DNA of 64,000 nucleotides from Geotrypetes seraphini. Lineage: Eukaryota; Chordata; Amphibia; Gymnophiona; Dermophiidae. The notes beneath the pieces are model-generated. The model worked only from the letters and a program-made list of their open reading frames with translations, was not told the origin of the DNA and ran no database searches. Location: contig NC_047096.1 of NCBI RefSeq assembly GCF_902459505.1, forward strand, positions 2,542,001 through 2,606,000, written 5' to 3'. The position numbers and the translations under genes are program-made. This document shows positions 31,714 through 43,245 of this stretch, piece by piece; positions within the stretch are counted from its first letter, which is position 1; the number at the start of each line of letters is the position of its first letter.

Positions 31714-31980
31714 CACTTCTCCCTCTGTGTGCGTGGTTTCAGCATCCGTGGTTTCGATTATTCACAGTTTTTGGCTTGCTGGCTTCTCCCCCCCCCCCCA
31801 CAATTACATCAGCTTCCATTAGAGAAATCGCTGATTCCCACCATGTTATTTGCGGTTTCACCATATTCACGATGGTTTTTAATAGAAAACAGCAAATTAC
31901 ATATAAAAAAGTTATTTGTGGTTTTTCAGTATTTGCGGTTCTGTTAATCCCCTATCACAGCGAATACAGAGGGAGAAGCG
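31714..31980 (+). mobile_element. Pogo/Tigger-like non-autonomous element B
   Basis: The ends CACTTCTCCCTC and GAGGGAGAAGCG are inverted and flanked by TA (31712-31713 and 31981-31982). The 267-bp interior is non-coding. It lies 57 bp from element A in opposite orientation. The TIR style ('tccgcggtttc'-like repeats) resembles the Tigger group. Confidence 0.75.
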
Positions 31981-32984
31981 TAGCCAGCACGGAGGAAAGC
32001 TTAATAATGTTTGGGACGCTATACAAAGTGATTTAACGGACCAGAAATGACTCCTGGCCAGTTAAATAGCTTCCGCAGGGCTTTCTGCTGATATTCAGCT
32101 GCACTTAGGGGTCCTTTTACTAAGGTGCTATTTTGTGGGATGTCCGGGGGCGGAGTCACATCGTACGCAGTTAAGGTTTTTTTGGTAAACCATCCTGATC
32201 TGGTGAGGCTGGACAGTGTATCAAGCTTTTCAAATAAACTTAAACATTACTGCCAAAATGAAATGGCTAAATCAGACTGGATAAAAGACAGTTCTATCTT
32301 TATGCCGTGTCGTTTGGAAGTTGGCTGAATATCGCACTTAACTAACTGTATAAGAGATCGCTGACTGCATAGAGCCAGATATTCAATATCCGTGCCCAGA
32401 CAGGGCCCAGCATTGAGTATCTGAAAATAACGCCAGCGGCAGCTAAAAATATGCTCACTGCCACCGGCTGAATATCTCTTCATCAAGGTTATGCATAATT
32501 TTTGGAAACATTAATTGTAAAAATGGGGAGGGATTTATAACTTTTGATTATATATAATTTATAATATATACTGTTTATAAATTAAGTTGTATTAATGATA
32601 GATACAATGATATATAGTAATTAATTATATTACTTGTGATTCAATTGTTGTAAAAATGGAAATTTAATAAATAAAAATTAAAAAAAATTTAAAAAAAAAA
32701 AAATGAATATCTCTTCATCTTTTATAAGCCATCTAAGGTTTCAAGCAATCACTGAATTAGGTGATTAAATACATCCAAAATATTCTCCACAAACACTAGA
32801 ATCCCAGTTCCCATAACTGTACCTGACTGCAACCGGCCTTGAGTTAGAACCGAAAAAAGCGTGAACCACATCCAGATGAATAAAATTAAATGCATAAATA
32901 TTTTGAAACGTTAGACATTTATGAAATCCTTTCAACTTGGGCCAGTCATCACATTGTACAGTTTCGTGATGTTTCAAACCCCAA
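31981..32984. other. Intronic sequence, partly AT-rich, mostly unclassified
   Basis: A partial 'ggggtccttttactaaggtg' end (32108) matches the Harbinger-like MITE family without a partner end. The block 32500-32710 is AT-rich with an A-run. No exon is seen. Confidence 0.4.
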
Positions 32985-33118
32985 TGGCGGTTTTTGGTGC
33001 AGGCCGGCGCACTGAATGCTCTGTGCTGCTCTCGCCATTCGTAGAGTTCCTATGAGCGTTGGGCGCAGTGCAGAGCATTTTGCACTAGAGACAGCTGTTG
33101 CGGTTTTGTAAAAGGGGG
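32985..33118. mobile_element. Degraded Harbinger-like MITE
   Basis: 'gttttgtaaaagggggag' at the right end and the inverted inner parts ('ctgaatgctctgtgctgc' against 'gcagtgcagagcat') match the family of 30109. The left end is unclear. Confidence 0.45.
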
Positions 33119-33579
33119 AGGGGGATATTGGAGTATTTCAAATTATGCTCTATTCTGCGAACGTACATTATGGGGTGATTTCCCCAGTGCCTTAAAGTCA
33201 TTCACCCAGAAATGCACCTACGCCACCTAATCTCACCAGATGCTACTTAGGGCATACGTTTTATTGTCATATCTACAGTATATTGTAATTTCTGTAAATT
33301 ATGTCATCTCTGTCCTGTCTCGAGTATTATGGATGTACTTTGTCACCTGTTCTGGGCTCCAATCGCTCACAAAAATACCCATCTTTCAAACAAAATTGAA
33401 CTGTTAAAAATTACTAAATATGTGTGTGTGGGGGGGGGGGTTTATGCTACACAGAGAAATGCATTGCGAATACTGGGATCGTAAAGGGTTGGTTTTAAGA
33501 ACTTGTCACTCGCACAAAATACTTGCACGCACCTGGCCAATTAGTCATAAGGCCTATTAGGAGAGGCTTCAGCACACCA
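33119..33579. other. Unclassified intronic sequence
   Basis: There is a TG/G run near 33420. Nothing else is recognised. Confidence 0.4.
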
Positions 33580-33880
33580 CATGTGAACACTGGGAAAGAG
33601 CTCTGGTCAGCCCAGTGGTCCATCAAGCCCAGTAGCCCCTTCTCACCATGGCCAATCCAGGTCCCTAGTACCTGGCCAAAACCCAAGGAGTAGCAACATT
33701 CTAAATAGAATCCCCAAAGTGTAGCACGATTCCGGAATCCCCAGAGTAGCAACATTCCATGCTACCGATCCAGGGCAAGCAGTGGCTTCCCCTATGTCTT
33801 TCTCAATAACAGACTATGCACTTTTCCTCCAGGAATTTGTCCAAACCTTTCTTAAAACCAGCTACGCTATCCTCTCAGCT
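33580..33880 (-). repeat. CR1-type LINE 3' end
   Basis: The antisense CR1 tail runs from 'cagcccagtggtccatcaag' to 'taaaaccagctacgctatcc'. Confidence 0.75.
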
Positions 33881-34338
33881 GCAGAATGGTAAAACACTAC
33901 AGCAGCTGCTGTCTGAGGAGTGACTGTCAGCAGAAGAGAGTTAGTTCTGCCAAAATATCGAGTCGAAGTGCAGTGTGATCACCCTGCGGCTGCTTCTAAC
34001 CAGACTTTCTCCTACCCTTTCATTCTGGGAACCACAAAGGAAACCAGGAAGAGCTTCATGGGTGGCGAGTGACTGGGGAAAAAACTTTCAGAGACAGGAA
34101 TTCCGATACAGCAAGCAAAGGAAATGGTGGTACAATTTAAACCACCTTTCACTGGAGGCTGCCCAAGCACCAAAGCCACACAGCAGGGAAAGCTGGACAA
34201 AACCAAGGCCGTGAGACACTCTCCAAAGTCCAAAATGTGGTGGCTGCCCTGCAGCAACCCCTGCTATTCCAATACTGAGACCCTCATGCATACCTCTGAA
34301 AATGCCCCTCGTTCCTACCTTGCAGCACCCCTTGTTCT

Positions 34339-34560
34339 AAAAGAACATAATTGCCATACTGGGACAGACCAAAGGTCCATTAGGCCCAGTATCCTGTTTC
34401 TAACAGTGGCTAATCCAGGTCCCAAGTACCAGGCAGAAACCCAAAGAATAGCAACATTCCAGAGCTGAGATTGTGATGTCATAATGCCTCATTCCACCAA
34501 TGCCTATGAGCCAGCCTCACCAATGATGTCATAATGACTTGATTGTCCTATATTTGGCTC
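34339..34560 (-). repeat. CR1-type 3' end continuing into the minisatellite-like segment
   Basis: After the usual antisense tail and 'atagcaacattccagagctg', the sequence continues 'agattgtgatgtcataatgc' and 'tcattccaccaatgcc'. That stretch is the core of the 105-bp unit inside the hAT-like elements. Confidence 0.75.
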
Positions 34561-34562
34561 AC

Positions 34563-34840
34563 ATAAGAACATAAGAGTTGCCATACTGACACACTGAAGG
34601 TCCATCAAGCCCAGTGTCCCAAGTACGTAGCTAGATCCCAAGTAGTAAAACAGATTTTATGCTGCCTATCCTAGGAATAAGCAGTGGAATTCCCCAAGCC
34701 ATCTCAATAATGGCCTATGGAATTCTCTTTTAGGAAATTGTCCAAACCTTTTTAAACCCTGCTAAGCTAACTGATTTCATCACATTCTTCAGTAACGAAT
34801 TCCAGAGTTTAATTATACGTTGTGTGAAGAAATATTTTAC
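34563..34840 (-). repeat. CR1-type LINE 3' end, diverged
   Basis: It starts with the ACATAAGAACATAAG tail. The minus strand encodes an eroded 'KYFFTQRIIKLWNSLLKNV'. Confidence 0.7.
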
Positions 34841-35205
34841 AAGATCATGAAGGGCATAGAGAGAGTGAAGAGGGACAGATTCTTCAAACTTTCGGAAAAT
34901 AAAAGAACAAGAGGACATTCAGAAAAGTTGAAAGGGGACAGATTCAAAACGAATGCCAGGAAGTTCTTCTTTACCCAACGTGTGGTGGACACCTGGAATG
35001 CGCTTCCAGAGGGCAAATAGGGCAGAGTACGGTACTGGGGTTCGAGAAAGGATTGGACAATTTCCTGCTGGAGAAGGGGATAGAAGGGTATAGATAGAGG
35101 ATTACTGCACAGGTCCTGGACCTGTTGGGCCGCCGCGTGAGCGGACTGCTGGGCACGATGGACCTCAGGTCTGACCCAGCGGAGGCATTGCTTATGTTCT
35201 TATGT
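34841..35205 (+). repeat. CR1-type LINE 3' end, sense copy
   Basis: The plus strand encodes the end of the LINE protein (GDRFKTNARKFFFTQRVVDT, NALPEG). The tail runs to 'attgcttatgttcttatg', the sense form of the microsatellite tail seen inverted elsewhere. Confidence 0.85.
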
Positions 35206-35863
35206 TTTAAATCACTGCTTAGTAGTAGGCATGTAGATAGCTGTTCCAGTACTGGTTCCTCACAGAAAAGCGCCAAAGGGAGTCAGAACTGCTCTGGAAA
35301 TCAAGGAGATAGCTATGCTATTTATTTTATTACTCCAAGGTAACTTATATTTCAAATTTCCACACAACAGCTACAGAAGACAGCTATTTACAACAACAGA
35401 AGGTTTTTCATTCAACTGCCAGGTCGGGATTTCCGCTCTCTGGTTCAGCCAGAGCCTGGAGATGCAGGAAAGGCAGAGCGGTGAGAGGGGGAGGGGAATA
35501 TGTGCATGTGGATACTGAAAAAGGGGGAAAATCTCTGGATGAAGAAAAAACCCTCTAACAAACATCCACAATTAGTGGCACAAAATATAAACATTTATAT
35601 TCAGAGTTATTTTATTAGAAAGTGATACACCACAAAAAAATGACTTTGCTACACTAGACACAATAACAAAATACCCCGAAGCAATTCATAAAAACAAATA
35701 AACAATCACGTACACATTCTGAACAATACATTTTTTAAAAATCAACTTGCGATCCAGAAAGCACAAAACTGAACCAAGCAACTGCAATAATCAGTCTACA
35801 TTTGTAGTTCAAAACCTTCAGAGCAAAAGAGCCCAAATAACCCAAATAGTTATCTTCATGATA
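35206..35863. other. Unclassified intronic sequence
   Basis: I recognise no exon or repeat family here. Confidence 0.4.
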
Positions 35864-36158
35864 CACTTCTCCCTCCGTATTTGCAGTTTCAGCATTCGCG
35901 GTTTTTAGCTTGCTGGCTCCTCCCCCCAAATGACGTCAGCTTGCATAGAGAAATCGCTGATTCCCAGCGCTTTCTTTGCCGTGTTTTGCCTCTCCTTAAG
36001 AACAGGCCAGGTCTCCCACCATGTTCTTCGCGGTTTCACCATATTCACGATGGTTTTTAATAGACAACAGCAAATAACATATGAAAAAGTTATTAGCAGT
36101 TTTTCTGTATTTGCGGTTCTGTTAATCCCCTAACACCGCAAATCCGGAGGGAGAAGGG
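35864..36158 (+). mobile_element. Pogo/Tigger-like non-autonomous element C
   Basis: The ends CACTTCTCCCTCCGTATTTG and 'aatccggagggagaaggg' are flanked by TA (35862-35863, 36159-36160). The 295-bp interior matches element B in the same orientation, including 'ttcacgatggtttttaatag'. Confidence 0.8.
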
Positions 36159-36232
36159 TACTTTTTTTCCTAAAACTCAAAATCTCTCTCCAAGAGGGGG
36201 TAATCAACATGGACTACCGTTAAGCTGTGAGC

Positions 36233-36435
36233 AGAGTGTGGCATAGTGGTTAGAGCTACAGCCTCGCCACCCTGCGGTTGTAGGCTCAAATCCCATTCTG
36301 CTCCTTGTGACCCTGGGCAAGTCACCTAATGCTCCACTGCCCCAGGTACATTGAGCCTGCTGGGACAGATCGGGAAAAAAAGGTTTGTAAACCGCTTAAT
36401 ATCCCTTGTCCAAGCAGTATAGAAAAACCCCATTC
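36233..36435 (+). repeat. tRNA-derived SINE with MIR-like body
   Basis: Plus-sense copy: 'tggcatagtggttagagcta' (A-box region), 'ggttgtaggctcaaatccc' (B-box region), 'tgaccctgggcaagtcacct' (MIR-like core) and an L2-like end 'tttgtaaaccgctt'. Confidence 0.8.
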
Positions 36436-36457
36436 CCTTCCCTTAAAGTACCACTAA

Positions 36458-36561
36458 GGGCTCCTTTTAGCCGAAAAACTACCGCCTGCTCAAGAGGAGG
36501 TGGTAGCAGCTAGCGCATCTGGCATTTTAGCGCGCCTAACGCACCTTCGTAAAAGGAGCCC
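36458..36561. mobile_element. Harbinger-like MITE with TAA target duplication
   Basis: The ends 'gggctccttttagccg' and 'cttcgtaaaaggagccc' are inverted. TAA flanks both sides (36455-36457, 36562-36564). The ends match 8168-8298, whose target is TTA, so both fit TWA. Confidence 0.75.
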
Positions 36562-36712
36562 TAAGTCATGCTAGTGTAATGAGACTTTATAACTATAGTT
36601 TATTCCATTTGCTAAAATGCCTTATCAATAAAGGTCAAAGCAATTTACAAATTCAAAAAAACCACATAATTGCAATAAACAATCCCCAAGGTGGCCAGAA
36701 GGAGAGACACAC

Positions 36713-37020
36713 AAAAGCACTGGGTCAGACCAATGGTCCAGCAAGCCCAGTAGCCCATTATGGACTTTTCCTCCAGGAACTTGTCCAAACCTTTCTTAAA
36801 ACCAGCCACGCTCTCCGCTCTTACCACATCCTTTGGCAACGCGTTCCATAACTCAATTACTCTCTGAGTGAAAAAAAATTTCCTCCAATTGGTTCTAAAG
36901 GCATTTTCCTGTAACTTCATCGAGTGTCCCCTAGTCTTTGTGATTTTTGATGGAGTGAAAGATCGATCCACTTGTACCCGTTCTACTCCACTCCGGATTT
37001 TGTAGACTTCAATCATATCT
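36713..37020 (-). repeat. CR1-type LINE 3' part
   Basis: The minus strand encodes MIEVYKIRSGVERVQVDRSF, 'KITKTRGHSMKLQ' and 'KFFFTQRVIELWNALPKDVV', the CR1 C-terminal pattern, in one open frame. Confidence 0.85.
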
Positions 37021-37089
37021 CACTGTGCGTTCAGCGCTTCTCATGAGGCTCCTTGAACTGGGCTCAAGAGGGGCATTAACAGACTCGAT

Positions 37090-37640
37090 GAAGTTACAGG
37101 GAAATTAAACTACAAGTATGCACGATATAAACACAATTAATTCAAATATTTACCATAGATTTTCTAAATGCCAAATAAGAAGTAGAGATAGAAAGATACA
37201 TACTAATTGGTTTATCCCGTAATGCTGCCTGATACACTAAGATCTTACTAAAGAAGCGTTCATGCACACTTCCTTTTACAGAAGGAAACTCAAAGAGCGA
37301 AGATCATGCAGATGTTTTTTATTGGCAGATTTAAAACAATCTGTGGGATAACTCAGAGCCTTGAAACAGATACAGCCGAACTTCAAAATCACTTTTGCTA
37401 GTTCAGCACAGGTGAACTAGGATAAAGGTAAAATCGTCCCATGCAGAATTTTAAAAGACTGCATGGGACCATCGGTTCAACAACAAAGCTAAGAAGCCAG
37501 GTTGTGAGAATATCTGTCTGCTGTCCTTGGATCTCTACATGAACTTTGATTAGGTCCATCTCCTCCTCCTTTTCTCTTCCTTCCCCTCTATGGGCCAAGG
37601 TCCCCTTTTCCCATTGCAACTCACCTTGAGCCTATTTAGG
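37090..37640 (-). repeat. LINE 3' segment
   Basis: It matches by eye the minus-strand LINE at 9760-10130 plus 11014 onward, which confirms that those two are parts of one element. The protein-coding part is too decayed to read. Confidence 0.5.
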
Positions 37641-37779
37641 TTTGCGCGATGCACAAATATCAGATCAGATACCTGTTACAGTACAAGCAGGCACCAAATT
37701 CTCACATGTGGAGACTCTCTAGCTAACAAATAGGGTTGGAGGGAAATTGGCTTCAATTTGGAGATTCAATTTTAGAGAA

Positions 37780-39870
37780 CTTTGCGGCCAAACTGAATAT
37801 CCTGTCTGGTAAAATTTTCCAAACAATAGTGGGTCATGAATCTCTGACTTGAGGAACAAGTGCCTACAGAATAGGAATGGAGCATAGATGGGCTACCAAA
37901 GTCGCCATCGCTCGCAACTTGTGTGCGGTAAAACAACTCTAGCGTCAGACCAGTCTGAGCATGGCAGAAGAAGATACGGTCTGCAATCCATGTGCAGATA
38001 GTTCTCTTGGTTACAGGAGTTCCCAGCTTGTTTGGGTCAAATGCAGGGAGGGACAAGTAGCTGGTTTTAAGAAAGGTTTGGACAAGTTCCTGGAGGAAAA
38101 GTCCATAGTCTGTTATTGAGAAAGACATGGGGGAAGCCACTGCTTGCCCTGGATCGGTAGCATGGACTATTGCTACTCTTTGGGTTTTGGCCAGGTACTA
38201 GTGACCTGGATTGGCCACCGTGAGAACGGGCTACTGGGCTTCATGGACCATTGCTCTGACCCAGTAGGCTATTCTTATGTTCTTATGAAGCTCTGTGAGG
38301 ATTGGCTTTATCCAAGTAGCAAGGTACAGCGTGTTTGCAGACCAATGTGTGAAGTGCTTCCTCACTACGGTGAACATGTGGCTTTGGAAAAAAATACCAG
38401 AAGACGAATGGAGTAGTTGAGGTGAAACTCCAAAATGACTTTTGGGAGGAATTTCGGATGAGTTTAAAGACTCACCTTGTCAGGATAAAATGTAGCACCT
38501 GGAGTTCACCGACACAGCGTGCCGATGTGAGAGCAATGAGGAAGACTACTTTCCAAGTGAGGTGCTTGAGTGGTTCAAATGGAGGCTTCATGAGAGTGGC
38601 CAAGAAGAGGTTTCAGAGGTGGCTTGGTATTGTAAAGGCCTTTCATGAATCTAAAAATCTGAGGATGTACCACTAAGGGCTTGTTGTCCAGTGGTGTGTG
38701 AAAAACACTTATAGCACCGAGATGAACTCTCACTGAATTAGTCTTTAGTCCAGAATTCAAGAGGTATAGGAGATAATCCAGTATGGTTGGAAGAGGAGAT
38801 CTGATACTACACCACAATGAAAAACGAGTCCACGTGAAGCGTAGCAGCACCGTGTTGAAAGCTTCCTGGTGCAGACAGCAAGAGAATCTACTGGTTGGTA
38901 GAGAGATACCTCGCTGTGAGAGGCCTTGTTCTGCGTCAGCAGTGTTGGAAAGATTTGCAAAGTGATCGGTTCTCATTTGCTCATTTGCAGGAGAGGAAAA
39001 TGAGGTTGATGCGGCCACCGAAGTGCTACGACTATCATGGTGGCTGGTTCCTGGCAAAGCTTGAGTAGAGAAACTGGAGGAAATGCATAGAGGAGCTTGC
39101 TTCACCAATCGAGCAAAAAAGCATCCGTTTCCAGGCGATTGGGAGCGTGGACTCTGGTGCAGAAAAGAGGGAGCTTGTGATTGTAGAGGGAAGCAAATAG
39201 GTCCACTTCTGGGGTCCCCCAAGTCAGAAATATTTGTCACAAGACGGAAGTGTTGAGCGACTCCCTCACGTGTTTGTAGAATTCTGCTCGATTTGTTGGC
39301 CAATATGTTCTGTTTTCCTGCTAGGAAGACTGCTTTCAGGAAAATGTTGTGAGCAATGGCCCAGGACCAGATCTGGGTGGCCTCTTGGCAGAGGCACCAA
39401 GATCCTGTTCCACCCTTCTTGTTCACACAGTACATGGCTATTTGGTTGTGTTTGAACCAGAACTGTGTGATTGAGGAGACGATCCTGGAATGTAGACAGG
39501 TCATTGCAAATTGCCCGTAGCTCCAGGAGATAGATGGTCTCCACACCTAGGGCTCTTGGAGTCCTGCAAAGACATGTCTTTACATCAAAGTGAGCTCCCC
39601 ATCCTAACATGGAAACATTTGTTGTCAAAATCTTTTGATGATGTGTTACTTGAAACAGGAGACCTCTGGAGAGATTGGTTGAAGACATCCACCACAGAAG
39701 TGAGTCTTTGAGCTGTGATGTCACTAACAAATACTGGGACAGAAGACCAGTTGCTTAAGACCACTGGGAGGATAGTTCCCACTGAGGATGCCTGAGGTGA
39801 AGACGGGCAAATGGAACCACCTATACATGTGGCTGAGAAGTCGTAACATATGACGTGCCATCAGGTGGAG
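37780..39870 (-). mobile_element. DIRS-family retrotransposon fossil
   Basis: Two minus-strand blocks resemble parts of a DIRS element: an RT/RNase H end (about 39730-39000) and a tyrosine-recombinase region (about 38900-37790). It is broken, with several breaks, lacks visible ends, and is interrupted by a CR1 insertion at 38042-38290. It lies in the PIK3C2B 5' UTR intron. It is not a host gene, although 323 codons stay open. Confidence 0.75.
38042..38290 (+). repeat. CR1-type 3' end inserted in the DIRS fossil
   Basis: 'tagctggttttaagaaaggt' through 'cttcatggaccattgctctg' to 'ttcttatgttcttatg' is a complete CR1 tail in plus sense. DIRS sequence lies on both sides. Confidence 0.8.
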
Positions 39871-39904
39871 ACAAAAAGATACTTCCTGGCAGAACTGAAA
39901 TACT

Positions 39905-40390
39905 GCTATTTATCATTTCTATAGCGCTGAAAGGCATACGCAGCTCTGTCTGTTTAACATTCAACAGACAGTCCCAGCTCAGAAGAGCTTACAATCTAAT
40001 TTGAACAGACAGACAGGACATCTCAGGGTTGGGGAGTTTCTGGCAAAAGGAATGATACAACAGGTATCTGACAATGAGTGGGAGTTAAGAGTTGAAAGCA
40101 ACTTACAGAAAAGTGGGCTTTTAGCTTGGATTTTAAGACTTTTAGAGATGGAGCAGGACATATTGACTCTGGCAGCCTGTTCTAGGAATATAGTGCGGCA
40201 AGAAAGAAGGGACAGAGTCTGGAATAATGTGGTGGGCCTATGTGGGGGGGAGGGACTGACTGGAACCCAGTTCCACTGCTTCTTTTCAGACTCCAGAGCG
40301 CCACCACGAGTGTTTGCTCCAGTACCCGCCTTAAAGGAAGCCTGAAGGGAGCAGAAGGGGATGGCGTGAACATGGAGCATAGCAGAAAAC
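39905..40390 (-). repeat. Interspersed repeat, 'gtaagctcttctgagcaggg' family (long copy)
   Basis: 'atttctatagcgctgaaagg', 'cagctcagaagagcttacaa' and a longer body to about 40350 are antisense to 29935-30015. The body may be an old LINE 3' part. Confidence 0.5.
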
Positions 40391-40411
40391 AGTCACTTAA
40401 TTCCCTAACCT

Positions 40412-40900
40412 AGTAGCATAGTAGATGACGGCAGATAAAGACCCGAATGGTCCATCCAGTCTGCCCAACCTGATTCAATTTAAATTTTTTCTTCTTAGCT
40501 ATTTCTGGGCAAGAATCCAAAGCTCTACCCGGTACTGTGCTTGGCTTCCAACTGCCGAAATCTCCGTTAAAACCTACTCCAGCCCATCTACACCCTCCCC
40601 AGCCCATCCTCCCCAAAACGTCCATATACAGACACAGACCGTGCAAGTCTGCCCAGTACTGGCCTTAGTTCAATATTTAATCTTATTTTCTGATTCTAGA
40701 TCCTCTGTGTTCATCCCACGCTTCTTTTAACTCAATCACCGTTTTCCTCTCCACCACCTCTCTCGGGAGCGCATTCCAGGCGTCCACCACCCTCTCCATA
40801 AAGTAGAATTTCATAACATTGCTCTTGAATCTATCACCCCCCAACCTCAAATCCAAACCCTCTTTCCTTGTTGCTGCCCATTTGACCCCCTCCTCCAGCT
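40412..40900 (-). repeat. CR1-type LINE 3' part, third subfamily
   Basis: It starts 'tagcatagtagatgacggca', related to the 'agaaacatgatggcagataa' family. The minus strand encodes 'VMKFYFMERVVDAWNALPRE', the CR1 C-terminal pattern. Confidence 0.75.
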
Positions 40901-42007
40901 CCACAGTTCCACTTCCTTTTTGCCTACAAATTAAGCCTTGTGCAAAGGACAGAGTCCCAAATAAATGAGAAACACAAAGTAGAAACTGACCTGAAAGAAA
41001 AGACTCAGAGAAGAACACGGTGGGGGAAGGAACCCATCAGAGTTAGTGTGAAGTCTCTCTTTCTCTGCAGTTGATCTCCATCTGCTGTGAATGCTGCCCA
41101 GGGCAGAGAGAAACCAAGCAATACCAAATCTGTCAACGTCCACTGTGAACATTCACACTCATACCTGTGCACCATACACACCCTACTCATCTCTCCCTGT
41201 CCAGCTCCCTTTTCTAAGCCGTCACCTCTTTTTCTCTTAACCATGCCACCATTTCCACCTTCCCTTTAACCTGGGCCTTGGTCCGCTTTCCTCTCTCTCT
41301 CACACACACAGGAAAAGCTGTGTGACTCGGACAGAACTGGTTTCTCTTGAGGCAACGCCTCCCTATGAGCTCTGTGTGTATAACAACCTGTACTAACAAC
41401 AGAAGCTTGCACTTCCTCTGGAGGATCCCTGTGATGCAGGAAGACCCTGCCAGAGAGGCACATTCTACCCCCTGGGAATTCTGGGCAAATCACAGCTGAA
41501 CTGCTCGGTGCCCGAGGGCATTTTGTCAGCTGGTATTTCACTTGTAGACCTGGTTAGATGGTAACAAACTGTAGACCCGAGGATATCACAGTAGAAAAAC
41601 CATGGCTTAGAAGTGAGGGTCACGGGATGTGCAAAACATTCCAGATTAGCTGGGTTTAGGGAACCAAAGTGGGAGTGAATTTGGGTCCCTGTCTGCTACC
41701 TTTTAGGAGTTGAAAACTGACAGGTTTTCATCAAAGAAAAGATGTTTTCATCTGATATCACATGCCATAGGTACAGGTTTTTCAAGATAGTCAGCCAGAT
41801 AACAGACTATAAAAATCCATTTGCACTCTGAAAACACGCTCCAGGATACTCTCTGTGCCATGGTTTCCTTTTACCGCTCACCACCAGGCCTACGATGGCA
41901 GTTTATTGCTAGAGGAGGTCACTGCTGCAGAATTTTCTCTTACCCAAGGAATCTAACCTTAGGGCAGGAAGCTGGCAGCCAGAAACTGTTGCCTGGGGGT
42001 ATCCCAT
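40901..42007. other. Unclassified sequence of the PIK3C2B 5' intron
   Basis: There is a short CA run near 41305. No exon, RNA gene or recognised repeat. Confidence 0.4.
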
Positions 42008-42600
42008 AAGAACAGCCTTACTGGGTCAGACTAAAGGTCCATCAAGCCCAATAGCCCGTTCTCACGGTGACCAATCCAGGTCCCTAGTACCTAGCCAAAA
42101 CCCAAAGAGTAGCAACATTCCACACAGAATCTCAAAGAGTAGCAAGATTCCGGAACCCTAAATGGTAGCAATATTCCATGCGGAATCCCCAAAGAGTAGC
42201 AACATTCCACATAGAATCTCAAAGAGTAAGCAAGATTCCGGAACCCTAAATAGTGGCAACATTCCATGCGGAATCCCTAAAGAGTAGCAATATTCCACAT
42301 AGAATCTCAAAGAGTAAGCAAGATTCCGGAACCCTAAATGGTAGCAATATTCCATGCGGAATCCCCAAAGAGTAGCAACATTCCAAATAGAATCTCAAAG
42401 AGTAGCAAAATTCCAGAACCCCAAAGAGTAGCAACATTCCATGCTACCGATCCAGGGAAGCAGTGGCTTCCCCCATGTCTTTCTCAATAACAGACTATGG
42501 ACTTTTCCTCCAGGAATTTTTCCAAACCTTTTTTAAAACCAGCTACGCTATCCGCTCTTACCACAACCTCTGGCAACGCGTTCCAGAGCTTAACTTGCCT
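42008..42600 (-). repeat. CR1-type LINE 3' end with expanded 88-bp internal array
   Basis: The antisense tail ('actgggtcagactaaaggtc') leads into a tandem array. 'agaatctcaaagagta' starts units at 42125, 42212, 42300 and 42388 (period 87-88 bp). The normal tail then resumes at 'tgctaccgatccaggg'. Confidence 0.9.
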
Positions 42601-43245
42601 CTCTCTCCCACATCTCCCCCTCTGTCACTAATACAGTCTAGGCTGCCTATTCTCCTCGCTGCTTCTGTCAGGGGCTTCCTCCCTCCCTCCTTCCAGCACT
42701 CCCAGTGCAGGTGAATACCTCCCTCTAGTGCTAGTGTAGCCAAGCCACTGGACATCCAAGTGTCCGTCTGTCCGCCCTGCTGTGAGACCAGTGAAAGATC
42801 TCGCTCAGATGTTGGCCATAAAGAAGTCAAAGATATACCAACTGCGGCCAATTAAGACAAATTATGGAAGGATAAACAGACTTCAGATCAGCTGTCATAT
42901 ACAGCCATTGGTCTCTATTGACAGCAAGCGGATTGAATTCCTAGGCTAGCTGTTGGCAAGTTTGTCTGGAATATTGTAGGCGGTGTGCTTTCCTTACTCA
43001 TCTGTGGTTTGAGATTCATCTTTTGACTTTGGCTCCATGCACTGAAGACATGTTGTTTTTATCTATAATCACTAATTCCTATTATATTTGCCTTTCTTTA
43101 AATTTTTTGTAAGATATGGTATTTAAGCAAAATGTTTAGTTTAGTCTATTGCTTTAGCCGATCTTTATATTTGTGTCCTGCCTAGTAAAATCTAAACGGA
43201 ATATAAATGTTTAAAATAAATACAGAGACAAAATACATCTCACTG
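42601..43245. other. Mostly unclassified, with a LINE-like 3' end
   Basis: At about 43050-43220 'aaatctaaacggaatataaa' followed by 'aaaataaatac' resembles a LINE 3' tail. The remainder is unrecognised. Confidence 0.4.

Noticed and set aside
38575-39546. 323-codon open frame as a host gene
   Set aside because: It matches DIRS-family coding sequence and lies inside a broken element.
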